64,000 bases of DNA from Nansenia antarctica (taxonomy: Eukaryota > Chordata > Actinopteri > Argentiniformes > Microstomatidae). Within the stretch, counting starts at the first letter, position 1. Each line of letters begins with the position of its first letter. Where the stretch lies: contig OZ022344.1 of assembly GCA_963989245.1 (NCBI GenBank), positions 69,410,941 to 69,474,940 of the forward strand, in the 5' to 3' direction. Below the pieces are notes generated by a model. It searched no databases. It was not told where the DNA came from and saw only the letters and a program-made list of their open reading frames with translations. Below are positions 32,365 through 45,291 of this stretch, in pieces. A program made the position numbers and the translations under genes.

Positions 32365-32879
32365 AGTTGGCTAGGAACAGAGGTTTTTTGCTCCCACAGT
32401 TGATTTCTTCACACCAAGCTGCTTACCTATTGCAGATTCAGTCTTCCCAGCCTGGTGCAGGTCTACAATTTTGTTTCTGGTGTCCTTTGACAGCTCTTTG
32501 GTCTTGGCCATAGTGGAGTTTGGAGTGTGACTGTTTGAGGTTTTGGACAGGTGTCTTTTATACTGATAACGAGTTCAAACAGGTGCCATTAATACAGGTA
32601 ACACGTGGAGGACAGAGGAGCCTCTTAAAGAAGAAGTTACAGGTCTGTGAGAGCCAGAAATCTTGCTTGTTTGTAGGTGACCAAATACTTATTTTACAGA
32701 GGAATTTACCAATTCATTCATTAAAAATCAGACAATGTGATTTCCTGGATTCTTTCCCCCCATTCTGTCTCTCATAGTTGAAGTGTACCTATGATGAACA
32801 TTACAGGCCTCTCTCATCTTTTTAAATGGGAGAACCTGCACAATTGGTGGCTGACTAAATACTTTTTTGCCCCACTTGT
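32365..32879 (-). mobile_element. Tc1-like element, 5' end with transposase start
   Basis: On the minus strand, a terminal repeat (AGTGGGGCAAAAAAGTATTT) at about 32876 leads to an ATG at 32511 and a frame beginning MAKTKELSKDTRNKIVDLHQ, the helix-turn-helix start of a fish Tc1 transposase. It stops at about 32365; the DDE core and other end are missing. Confidence 0.85.
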
Positions 32880-32937
32880 ATACTGCACAACAGAGAATTA
32901 CAATCTCTGCTGCTTCGCTTTTTCTTCAACGATCAAG

Positions 32938-33881
32938 GTGCGACTCAACGTGGAGAAGGCCCAGGAGAAACAGCGGGAAAGCTACCGGAGGAGGATCAAG
33001 AAGGGAACCAAGCGGTTTGAGATCCTCCCGGGCATGGAGGTCCTGAAGAAGGATGAGAGGAAACGTGGGAGACCTGGTCGCACAATGGACCCAGACTGGC
33101 CAACTAAGTACCGGTAAATGTTAGACTTTTAAGAATATTCAGAATGAGAGGGTGATGTGTGATGTCCAATTTTGCCATTATTAATGCATATTTTCTTCAG
33201 GGTGACTGAGGTTGGGGACAACAATTTGGTGCAGTTGGATACCTTGGCTGGCCAACAACTGGGAACCAAAACCCCCTATGCCTCAGTGAAGCCTCTGCGG
33301 AAGAGTAAGTGTAACATACAGTTCACATTTTAAAGTTAATGTAATGTGAAACTGTATTTTTTTTTACCACAAGATGTCATTCTACAATTGTTTTGTTGAT
33401 TGACTTAAGGATTCCGAGCCTGCCCGCCCACTCAGAAAGCTGTGTCCCATCCACCGGAGCCAGTGTGTTCTGATGACCCTGAACCGCTAAACTCTGAGCC
33501 GGAGTGGGACTCACTTCAGGTACACTTAAAAATCTAAATTCCTATGGCTGAATACTGTAACATGACAGTCCCTTTAACCCAACATCATTATGTTTTTTAG
33601 GCACCATCTCAGCTGCTAGATGTCATCATCACAGATGTTCAGCTGGGGCGGGCCTGTCCAGCTTTACCTAGCAGGTTGGAGGTGCTTAGGCCTTTCGTTC
33701 TGAAACCCAATTGTTGGCTGGATGATCTCTCCATTGACCATGCTCAGGCTCTTTTACAGGCTCAACATCCCCATGTAGGAGGCCTCTACGCCACAACGTC
33801 CCTCTCCCTCCTCTCCTCCGTGCCTGCATCAACCCTGGGGTTTGTTCAGATTTTAAATGTTTGTTCAAATCATTGGGTTAC
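32938..33881 (+). pseudogene. Integrase C-terminal region and Ulp1-like protease start (Ginger-like remnant)
   Basis: Four exons in matching phase: about 32938-33114, 33201-33304, 33409-33519 and 33601-33881. Exon 1 reads EKQRESYRRRIKKGTKRFEI and GRPGRTMDPDWPTKY, the tail of an integrase as found in gypsy-derived Ginger transposons and GIN1-type genes. The last exon has CWLDDLSIDHAQALLQAQHP and FVQILNVCSNHWVTV, resembling the start of a Ulp1/C48 cysteine protease up to its catalytic His. The catalytic DDE core is absent upstream, where Tc1 and L2 fragments lie. The protease is cut by an LTR at 33882. Family naming is from memory. It is a broken remnant. Confidence 0.6.
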
Positions 33882-34475
33882 TGTTACGGTCTCCTCCCTC
33901 CACTGCTGTCTTGTTCTGATTGTGTTGCAGGATGGCAGTGGGGAGAGGAGGCCTGATTGGCTGATGTAGCACACCTGTGCCTATTTAGGTTGTGCATTGG
34001 GGATCAGTCCCTCTCTCTCTCTCTCCATACAGGTTATCCTTTTTTGACTCTTCTGTTAGTGGCAACCTTTTGTTCCTTTGTTTCACCCTTACAACATTCC
34101 ACATACAGATCACTCACCCACACCCTACACAACTGATAAAACTGACTATCACATCCCATTTCTAAATTACTTATTTTGTTTTAGTTATTAATAAAATAAT
34201 CATTTACCTTTACCCTGGACTTGTCTCCCTATTTTGTCACTTTCTCTGAGCCGGGTTAGTGACAAATGGGGGCTCGGCCGTCGGATTTAGTTGTTTTAGG
34301 ACTTTTTGTTGTAGTTTGGTTAGCGCTCTTTGTTTCACTGTTTGATAGTTTCAGTGATTTGTTTTTTTTTGGTTGGTTCTTTGTTAAGCGCTAAACATTT
34401 GGGAGATAAGTTGGGTATGGTTTTGTTGATGCTGTGGCATCTTAGTTACCTTTCTGTTGTGATTTGTGCCAACAG
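33882..34475 (+). mobile_element. Gypsy/ERV-type LTR with primer-binding site and leader
   Basis: LTR 33882-34264 runs TGTTACGGTC ... TTAGTGACA, with a polyadenylation signal (AATAAAAT) near 34189. After AA, TGGGGGCTCGGCCG at 34267 is a primer-binding site like the tRNA-Pro type. About 190 bp of leader follow, then the element stops. No gag, pol or env is present. Confidence 0.75.
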
Positions 34476-34479
34476 TTAT

Positions 34480-34940
34480 TTGTGTTTAAGAAAAAAGGGG
34501 AACCAAGGCACTCTTATTGTAGAAAAAATTAAAAAGCCTTTATTAGGAGTGGCTATGCCGACGCGTTGCGGTCTTCTGACCTTCCTCAGGGCACATGGAG
34601 TACTGGTACAAACATTTCACTTATGACTATGTGACTATTTTGTCACTCGATACAGCAGGGAGGCGGCTCGCATCAACAACATCTTAAAAAAGAACTGGAG
34701 CATCATAGAAAGTGACCCAGCTTTGCATGATGCACTCCCAAAGCCCCCGTCTGTCTCATACCGATGCGCACCCACCCTCAAGGACAAACTGGTGCGTAGT
34801 GACATGGTGCCTAAAACCAAACAGCATTGGCTATCAGCCCCTGAAGGCCATTACCAGTGTGGACACTGCAATTATTGTCAACACATGATCAGAACCAAGC
34901 ACTTCACAGATACAAGTGGCTTCAGGTACCAGCTAAAGTC
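34480..34940 (+). pseudogene. Penelope/DIRS-like retroelement C-terminal fragment
   Basis: GACGCGTTGCGGTCTTCTGA is typical of the flank of such elements. From 34645 the frame reads REAARINNILKKNWSIIESD, then LKDKLVRSDMVP and CGHCNYCQHM, matching the Cys-rich linker that precedes a GIY-YIG nuclease. The nuclease itself is not present. Confidence 0.65.
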
Positions 34941-35398
34941 ACAGCTGGCCTGTGGTGGGGGTGTCGTCACCAGAGTGGATTGTCTTCTCCTGTGCTCTCT
35001 CTTTGATTCTGGGAAAGTCTTCCTCAAAATGGTTCAGATTGCCCTGGATCATCACTGTTCCTTTTTTGGATACGTTTATAATTGTTTGTTCATCCTCTGA
35101 ATTTATTCTAAGTCTCCATACACAACTAAAACCTTCTTTTATGACAGAGGAGTAGTGGTCTATTATGGCAGCGTGCCACGCCTGGGGCTTTCACACTGTT
35201 CCTCTTCACACCTCAGGGTTATTGAGGTTGCAGGCTGTCCTTTAGTATCCAGGTTATAAAGCAGTACTCACTCTGGTTCACTGTTTTCCAGGTGTCAGTG
35301 TAGCTTCCCCAGTTTGTAAACAATCTTTGGGTAAGTCTAATATAGATATAGTATTATAAGCTCATCTTCACATTTGAAAAATGCTTCTTGGTTTTTTT

Positions 35399-35441
<43 letters not shown>

Positions 35442-35670
35442 CTCTCTCTCTGTAACTCATAGTTATGCCATGGCCACCTGGTGTCAGTGTCCAGCCTTGC
35501 AAAAAAAATAATCAGAAAATCAGATTAGATGTAGCCTAGCAATGTGCCCTGGCAGATGATATTCTCTCTAGTTAATGTCTTTCCTCTGACTATAATGAAC
35601 GTGATGACATTTTCAATATAGTACACAGTACGTGAGCTTAACATTCTAAGGTTCTGTCTCCGTTTAGGGC
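34941..35670. other. Unassigned spacer
   Basis: Contains a (CT)n run at 35401-35450. No gene is seen. Confidence 0.5.
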
Positions 35671-35959
35671 AGTTCAGAGATATTGAAAAAAGCTCGTTTT
35701 CTCTGTTTATTGGTCAAAATCAGGTGTTTTTGCTGAAACCACCCTATGTTCTACGGCCGATTTCTAAACACTCAAAGAGGCTAGAAACAAACTTTTTTTT
35801 TCTGATGAAAGAAGAGAGTCTAAAGTTTTGGTAGATATGTTCAATGTTTATGTAGTCCGAAAAGTCAATATTTGGTGGGTCTTCAAAGTTCAGCGAAAAT
35901 GCCCCAAAAGTCTGGCAGTGTGGAGCTCTCCGCTCTGAACATGGCTGGCAGTCAAAGAG
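35671..35959 (+). mobile_element. piggyBac-like element, truncated copy
   Basis: Matches the right part of 53173-53810 and ends GGCAGTCAAAGAG followed by TTAA (35960-35963). The left end, with the GACGCCAATTGGCGTC repeats, is missing. Confidence 0.85.
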
Positions 35960-35963
35960 TTAA

Positions 35964-36526
35964 AGATGTATGCCATCATACCAAATCGTACTTTCAGAAA
36001 CTGACGGGATACACCACAATCATACCCTATTGCTCAAGTAATTATGCTAGGACTTTTAATAAAGTGTTGGCCACTTGTTGGCCTTGCTGAAGCAAGCCCA
36101 CTAATAAGATATATGACAGATGAAAGACAGTTACAGAAACTCGAACAATCTCACACCAACGCCAAGACCAAAAAAAAAGGGATGGAAACGCTGTCAAAGC
36201 TCACAAGGTGGGTTTATTTCATTAAAGGGGGAGAAATTCACACAGAATACATGCCTCCCCTTCTACCTCTCAGACGTCATCGTTGAGTTTTTAGTTTTTT
36301 TCATTTCATGGTTTCTGAAAATAGAACTTTACACACCTTTATTTTTTTTCAAGCATGCAAACACAGGGGAGGAGAAACACCAGGTAAAACACAGAGAGAG
36401 AGAGAGAGAGAGAAAAAAAAATAAGGTATCCCTTGAAATCAGTGGGCGATCAACTCTGGACATGGAGAGATAACAGGGTGTGTGGAGATACAGGGTTTTG
36501 TTCCAGCCCGGTCTTTTGCAAGACTT
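35964..36526. other. Unassigned spacer
   Basis: Short (GA)n at 36393. No gene or element is recognised. Confidence 0.5.
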
Positions 36527-36529
36527 ATA

Positions 36530-36722
36530 AAATAAAATAAGCCTGGATTTTCCTTTAGTGACGTTGATGGAATACCCCCCAGAGTTGACCGCTCTCGCTT
36601 TTAGCCTTCAGGAAAACAGTTGCAGCAGTTGTTGTTGTTGTCGTCGGTTACGGAAGAGGAAACCCCAGTCCAGGGGGGTGTTCCATCACCGTCGCTAAAG
36701 GAAAATCTAGGCTTATCCTGAT
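36530..36722. mobile_element. Foldback MITE
   Basis: Inverted arms of about 45 bp: AAGCCTGGATTTTCCTTTAG ... at 36530 and its imperfect reverse complement at 36676-36722. Central part about 100 bp, non-coding. Confidence 0.65.
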
Positions 36723-36734
36723 AAGTGTTTTCTG

Positions 36735-36889
36735 TAGGCTCTCTGTGTGTGTGTTTCCTGTAGGCTCTCTTGTGTGTGTGTGTGTTTCCTGTAGGCTCTG
36801 TGTGTGTGTGTTTCCTGTAGGCTCTGTGTGTGTGTGTGTGTGTTTCCGGTAGACTCTGTGTGTGTGTGTGTGTGTTTCCTGTAGGCTGT

Positions 36890-36951
<62 letters not shown>
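36735..36951. repeat. (GT)n and TTTCCTGTAGGCTCT minisatellite
   Basis: GT runs separated by TTTCCTGTAGGCTCTG, ending in a pure (GT)30-like tract at 36891-36950. Confidence 0.95.
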
Positions 36952-38436
<1,485 letters not shown>

Positions 38437-38464
38437 CACCACGGAACCCTCTTCCCCCGCTCCC

Positions 38465-39230
38465 TCCCGGGGCGTAGAGAGCTCTCTCCCCCCTCCCTCC
38501 CCGGCCGTAGAGAGCTCTCTCCCCCCTCCCTCCCCGGGCGTAGAGAGCTCTCTCCCCCCTCCCTCCCCGGCCGTAGAGAGCTCTCTCCCCCCTCCCTCCC
38601 AGGCCATAGAGAGCTCTCTCCCCCCCCTCCCTCCCCGGCCGTAGAGAGCTCTCTCCTCCCTCCCTCCCCAGGCGTAGAGAGCTCTCTCCCCGGCCGTAGA
38701 GAGCTCTCTCCCCCCTCCCTCCCCGGACGTAGAGAGCTCTCTCCCCCCTCCCTCCCCGGCCGTAGAGAGCTCTCTCCCCCCTCCTTCCCCGGGCTAGAGA
38801 GCTCTCTCCCCGCTCCCTCCCCGGGCGTAGAGAGCTCTCTCCCCGCTCCCTCCCCGGGCGTAGAGAGCTCTCTCCCCCCTCCCTCCCCGGCCGTAGAGAG
38901 CTCTCTCCCCCCTCCCTCCCCGGCCGTAGAGAACTCTCTCCCCCCTCCCTCCCCGGGCGTAGAGAGCTCTCTCCCCCCTCCCTCCCCGGGCGTAGAGAGC
39001 TCTCTCCCCCCTCCCTCCCCGGCCGTAGAGAGCTCTCTCCCCCCTCCCTCCCCGGCCGTAGAGAACTCTCTCCCCCCTCCCTCCCCGGGTGTAGAGAGGT
39101 CTCTCCCCCCTCCCTCCCCGGCCGTAGAGAGCTCTCTCCCCCCTCCCTCCCCGGGCGTAGAGAGCTCTCTCCCCCCTCCCTCCCCGGGCGTAGAGAGCTC
39201 TCTCCCCCCTCCCTCCCAGGGCGTAGAGAG
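38465..39230. repeat. 32-bp G-rich satellite upstream of the predicted gene
   Basis: About 24 copies of CCCCTCCCTCCCCGGGCGTA plus GAGAGCTCTCTC. The minus strand has runs of three to six G and could form quadruplexes. It begins about 30 bp upstream of the ATG at 38436, in the promoter position. Long ORFs on both strands are artefacts of the repeat. Confidence 0.95.
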
Positions 39231-40271
39231 CTCTCTCCCAGAGCAGCAGGGGGGAGTCGCACCGGGAGTCGCTCCTCCATCCGCTGACATTAACTCCAGC
39301 ACTTGGGAATGGAGGCAGGGGGGCATACCGTCTCTCAGGTAACGCGAAAACAACTCTCCTAAACTCAGTTTGGCGGCGGTTGTTATTTCCCTTTAAAAAA
39401 TAAATAATATATATATATAGGCTATATATATATAAACACAGACGAGACCGAGGCAGAGAGAGAGAGGAATGTGAAAGGCGAGAAAAAGCGACTGGTCACG
39501 GAACGCTCACACGGGGTGCGTTCGTAGATTTGCTCTGAGAGCGCCGGAGCGCACACTGTGTTCACCGTCAAGAGGCATTCCATGAGTGCTGATCAGATGT
39601 CCAGAGCGAGTTTACGAACGCAGCCTCGGTTCACTGCGCGCAGGTGGCATGTGTTGCTGAAGGTAGCTTAATCCCATTAGCCGGTGTCGTGGACTGAATG
39701 GATCCCAAATGAATATCAGAACAGAGCACGAGAGAAATGATCATGTTATCATAGAAGCGCTTTATTATTGTAAGCAACATACAGGTTAGTCAACAACCAT
39801 ACACAACAACCCAGATTCACTCTCCCCAGCTCCCTTCCCAGCCTCCTTATCAACCCTTTTTTCTCCCCCCCCCTGCCCCCACCAATGGCCTTTGTTCACA
39901 AAGACAGGAACTGTGTCCTGCCAAGACATTGTAAGATTTTTCCCACTACACCGGCAAAACACACTGATTTATTTTGTACATTCAAGGAACGGATTACAGC
40001 CACTGAACTCTGGCGTCCATTGCAAGGTAGCTACAGACATTTGGGTAAAACAATAGAAATATTCAACGTTCAGACATTGGAAGTAGTAGCACCATAACTA
40101 ATAATATACTAAGTGCCGACCAGAACATCATTATTTCTGAAGTCGATTGGTTCACCAGATCTCAAAGCGCTGGTCTGTCAGGAAGGGAGTTCTGTCCCCT
40201 TTTTTTGCCTGTTTTTGCATTTGTATTGTACTTGTTTTGTTCATATATATGTGAAAAAAGCATAAATGCAC
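39231..40271. other. Spacer with one MITE
   Basis: TA-rich run at 39404-39432 and the foldback MITE at 39514-39625. No gene is seen. Confidence 0.6.
39514..39625. mobile_element. Foldback MITE GGGTGCGTTCGTA, copy 2
   Basis: Ends GGGTGCGTTCGTAGATTTGC and GAGTTTACGAACGCAGCC; shares the internal GCTCTGAGAGCGCCGGAGCG block with the copy at 56213. Confidence 0.75.
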
Positions 40272-41790
40272 CTTCTGTAATGCCAGTAGCTGACTGGTAA
40301 ACTGTCTGTAATGCTGGAAGGACACTCCTGCCTGTTTGAGTCTCATAGTCCTTCACATGGGAGTACAGGTCCAGCAGGAAATCACATTGAAGTGGACCGT
40401 TTTCATCACGGAGGGGGAAAGTGCTGTAACTGCACACTGATGACAACAGCTTCAGTGTCTTCTCTCCTGTCTGCTCCTCCCACTCTGCTGCTTGACAGAA
40501 GAGCTTCCCCAGGAACTTCTTATCAAACTTATCATTACAACTGTTGAGCATAAAGAAGAGAGAATGATTGAGACTCAACAGTTAAACAGCAATGAAACCT
40601 AAACAGAGGCATGAAAAAAGTGGACAAAACCAAAAGAAAGGTGACTTGACCACCTGATAAACAGCTATAACACATTAAAGTACAGCCATGGTATTCAATA
40701 TAGAATAATGGCTGTCATGTAGAATTCCAGAAGTGATCTATAATCAGTGAAACGATGCCAAACAAATGATTTAACTCCTAAGACTGATCTGTCAACTTCA
40801 AATGCAAAGCCTAAATAGTGGCTACGTTGTTAGACATGTTTAATGCCACACTTCACATACTAAGTAGGAACTACTTTAATAAACCCACTCACCTGAGCTG
40901 TGAGATGTAGGGCAGGCACTGAAGGAAACTCCTCACTTCACTCTCTTCATCTGACCAGCCCCACAGCTCTACTGGTTTCTTCTCTGGTTGGAGTTTCAGC
41001 ACTTCTAGGAGCAGGGAGGCCTTTCTCTCTGAGAGGTCTATGAACCAGACTGCAAAAATAACCAATTCAAATGATTCTATTCTTCTTAGGTTTGTTGCCT
41101 GAATATAATATTATTATTTCCCCCAAATGAAAAGATATTCACGATGCACACAATCAATAATGTTCCCATACTTTCCATTTTTTTTATTTCTACAACTTCA
41201 CCTTTTAAATTCAGAATTTCATACAATTTTTGCAAATATGTAACATGACATACTTCATTATGTCAAACCAAGTATTATTACACAGGGTCTTGAAAGGAGA
41301 GGATTTCACTATTGGCCTCTTAGGACAACTCAGGTCAGTAAGATGATATTTAACCTAAACATTACAAATAGGCAGAAACTGTGTTGGGCTTAGGTCTTGT
41401 TGCTCACCATTTACAGGGACCTGTGTTTCCAAGCTGGGTTCACTAGTGTCTCCCTCTCTGTGGACAGCAGACACTCTGACTCTGTAGCAGGTACTGAGAG
41501 GTGGGGTGATATCACAGAAACATTCATCCCCCTTTGTTAACATGGTAGACCAGCCATCCAATCCTGCCTCTTTATATTCCACCTTGTAATGTAGTAGAGA
41601 GGAACGAACCTCCGGGCAAGTTATGTGGCCATTGGTTGACGCATGCTGAATAAATGTCTACATTTTCAAAGCACACACTCTAAATCAGCATTAAAAAAAA
41701 CATCCAGACAAATTAGTGGTTCACCTACCTGTCGTCACCTTCAGGACTGTCCATATCCCTCCAGTGATCACCGATGCACTAGCTGGCAAC
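40272..41790 (-). CDS. Partial modular gene: fibronectin-III domain plus two fish-type repeat exons
   Basis: Minus-strand exons: 41790-41739 (uncertain), 41645-41408, 41049-40893 and 40540-40272. The last three join in phase (1, then 2, ending in 1). 41645-41408 encodes a fibronectin-III-like fold (LHYKVEYKEAGLDGWSTM, CYRVRVSAVHREGDTSEPS). 41049-40893 encodes LSERKASLLLEVLKLQ and GWSDEESEVRSFLQCLPYIS. 40540-40272 encodes QTGEKTLKLLSSVCSYS and CDFLLDLYSHVKDYETQTGR. I recall such alternating repeat exons from large, uncharacterised fish proteins. Since the last exon ends in phase 1 and the LSERK exon starts in phase 1, the pair can repeat. No stop codon or further exon is found downstream, and the start lies outside the exons seen. 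Function unknown. Confidence 0.6.
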
Positions 41791-41844
41791 CTAAAACAAA
41801 TTATTATTAGTATTGTGAGACAGTCCACCATGGATGGCTTTCCC

Positions 41845-41882
<38 letters not shown>

Positions 41883-41934
41883 TTACCGTTATTACCGTTG
41901 TTACCGTTATTGTTGATTGGTTACTGTATGTCAC

Positions 41935-42890
41935 ATGATCAAGTGAACCATAGAACTAGATTCTTGTACAGGATATCCTCACTTGTCAGTAAAAACACAC
42001 TGAGGACCCTAACAGGAGCTCTCATTCAATGTCACTTCGACTATGCCGTAACATCATGGTACTATAGAACCACAAAGGCCCATAAAACAAGACTCCAGAC
42101 AGCCCAAAATAAACTGGTTAGGCTTCTGCTAGGCCTCAACCCTAGGACACATCTAACCGCTGCTCATTTTTTGAGCCTTGATTGGCTACGAGTAGTTGAC
42201 AGAGTGCAGCAGCTTGCACTGGGCCTGGTCTTCAAGATACGCTACACCACAAAGACACCCAAGTACCTGTCAACATACTTCCAAAAAGTGAACAACGTCC
42301 ACACATACAACACCAGAGGAAGCTCCACGAACCACGTTCAACCGCGTTGCACCACAAACAAGGGGTTAAACTCGTTTGCAAACTATGCAGTAAAAATGTG
42401 GAACGCCCTTCCTATAATCTTAAAGGAGTGCAAAACACTGCCCACCTTCAAAACCACTCTCAAAAAACATTTACAGGAGGCTGCAATCCGTAACTGGACC
42501 CTCTAAATCAAAAATCAGATTAAAAGACCCGAACTACCCACTGTACATACTTTGTGTTTTGTCCCCCGCCCCCACCTGTGGTGTATGTCCCCACCTGTCC
42601 TACCCGCTGTACATACCTTATGTTTTGTTGTATTGTTCTTCCCATGATGGATGTGTGTTTATCTTGTAGATAGTAATAGTTATTTGTCTGTATTATCTTG
42701 TAGATAGTACTAGCTTTTTTGTCTGTCTTACATGTAACGATGAATTGAGAATCAAGGACCCCAATTGAAATAAGCCAGTGGCTTTCTTGGGTTTTTATCC
42801 TGTTAGTTGACCTTGTATGTAATATGTACTTTCATGTACCTACTTCTGCAAATCTTCTAATAAAGTTTTCAATCAATCAATCAATCACCC
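41935..42890 (+). mobile_element. Non-LTR retrotransposon 3' end with (CAAT)n tail
   Basis: One long frame reads VSKNTLRTLTGALIQCHFDY, QTAQNKLVRLLLGLNPRTH and AVKMWNALPIILKECKTLPT up to a stop near 42506, the end of a reverse-transcriptase ORF. It is followed by about 370 bp of 3' UTR and AATCAATCAATCAATC. It is 5'-truncated. A shorter inverted copy is at 43709-43890. Confidence 0.85.
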
Positions 42891-44217
42891 AGACAGAGAG
42901 AGATATAGCTCGTTACCTAGGTTAGAGCTAGTGTTCCCGTCATCTATTAACCTGCCATCTGGGACACAATTAGTTGTATCTTGTATTGTGTATTATTGAA
43001 GAAGTTCACTAAAGAACCAGAAACGGAGAATCCCTTGTCGTGTGAGTCATTATACCCACCTGGCACATCAGACGAGCAAGTTACTCTAACGGACAAAACA
43101 CGACAATAGCTTGAATGCTAATCATTACAATGTGCAGTAAATATAACCAAACATCCAAAGACAGACATATAACAATAATGGATAACAATTCAACTTACAC
43201 ATATTGCCACTGAAAGGGTAAAAAACTAACAGAAACCAAACAATGACCAACGATGGGGCAAGAACATTGAACGATAGTCAAAAAACGATAGTTTTCTTGT
43301 TGTCAAAGAAACCAGGAAGTGCGGAGCAATAAACAGCAGTAAACAAAACGCCACAAGATGGCCGAGGCGAAATACTCCAAAGACAAAAACAACTACGCCC
43401 CCTAGTGGCAGAAAAGGACTCAAACAATACATGGAAACCGTTCCATGACAGTATCCTCCCTATTCCCCTTGGACGAAATGTTGAGGAATAATGTAACAGT
43501 ATGTATCACGAGCTAGGTGCTGTTTTCTAGGTTCCCAGCATGAGACAACATGAATGTGGTTTGATTACATTATGTTGTGCCTCCTTGTATACGTATGCTA
43601 TCTTTGGGACAACTTATTGCATTCGTTATAGAAGTGTTGCTGTCATTATCATACAGCTTACCTATTCATTTAGTCTATAATACCACAGTAATTACATGAT
43701 GTTGGTTTTGATTGATTGATTGAAAACTTTATTAGAAGATTTGCAGAAGTAGGTACATGAAAGTACATATTACATACAAGGTCAACTAACAGGATAAAAA
43801 CCCAAGAAAGCCACTGGCTTATTTCAATTGGGGTCCTTGATTCTCAATTCATCGTTACATGTAAGACAGACAAGACAGACAGACAGTCTCATGTCTTCCT
43901 TTATGATACATCTCCTCCTTACAGATATGAAAGGACTGGATATGTAAAAACTATGTGCATACTCTATCAAGTGTATTGAATCTTCCAAGATACTGGGAAG
44001 GAAGCAGACTGTTTGTTTGCACAGAGAGAGGGTGAGTTGAGGATGTCGAAATGTCTGTTGACCGCGCTACGCTAACGCCATGTACCATCTTTCTAGTCCA
44101 TGAAATAGCCTACCATCTATGTAGCAATGTTTTTATCCTAGTTAAATAAACACCCTTAAACTGCAGCTACTACGGACTCCTGGTCGTTCCTTGGACTCAG
44201 GTGACAGACAGATCTCC
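42891..44217. other. Spacer with LTR-like sequence and a LINE fragment
   Basis: 43709-43890 is the inverted 3' end of the LINE at 41935-42890. The stretches around 43000-43100 and 43490-44210 (AATAAACACCC, then GGACTCCTGGTCGTTCC) have LTR-like character, but no pair of ends is proven. Confidence 0.45.
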
Positions 44218-44250
44218 CTGCACTATCTATCTATCTACTATCTATCTATC

Positions 44251-44288
<38 letters not shown>

Positions 44289-44392
44289 ACCTACCTATCT
44301 ATCTATCTATCTACCTATCTATCTATCTATCTACATATCTATCTATGTATCTACTATCTATCTATCTATCTATCTATCTGTCTATCTATCTG

Positions 44393-44443
<51 letters not shown>

Positions 44444-44455
44444 GTCTATCTATCA

Positions 44456-44486
<31 letters not shown>
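44218..44486. repeat. (ATCT)n and (AT)n microsatellite
   Basis: Mostly ATCT with GTCT/ACCT variants, with an (AT)n core at 44253-44286. Confidence 0.97.
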
Positions 44487-44487
<1 letters not shown>

Positions 44488-45291
44488 CCCTGCACTAGCC
44501 CTCTTGTTGTCTGAGGCCTAATGATCATAATAATAATGACCATAATGATGAATATAGATTTAAGATGAATCACAACCACAATAGGAACCATTAGACCACC
44601 ATTAGTGCTAGATCCTTCTCTGCCAGCACCAATCCCAATCTTCTTATCTATTCTCAATACAATACAGTTTTTCTCAGTCGCTTTGGTGCATTTCTCACAT
44701 CACTATTAACATTTGCACCACAGTTAGTGCATTTCTCAGAACAATTAGTACAAACTGCAAAACCTAGGTGTTAACCTGCAAAAGCGTGTCACTTGCTCAA
44801 AATGGATAGTTCATTCCTCAAAAGCAAGTATTCATGTCAATGAAAGTGTCAGTGTCATCAAAATGAAAAGTCCTGACACCATTGTTTATGAACAAGATAG
44901 TCAAATGGCTTTGTCATGTTTTCATTATGACAGTTCACTCTGTAAGTGTTTTCCAATGCAAAAAAGTCAGATCTTGGTGACACTACCTGAAAATGCTCAA
45001 GACAGTACTATACACTATTTGCACAGCCATTTGAAATCTACAGTGGGTTACACATTACTGTATTTAGTGAGGTAAATGAGTACAAGACACTGAATAGTTA
45101 TGTTTCACATTTTTACTGCATATGCTCTTTGCAATTCTAATTTGTTCACAGCATTGTGCAAAAGAAAAATACAAACTTATTTACCACAAACATAAGAAAT
45201 ACCCTTTGGGTAGAGCTGTGCACAACTGTAAACAATATTGCAGTACATATTGGAACTGAATTGGAACATACAACATGCACAGTACTGTAAA

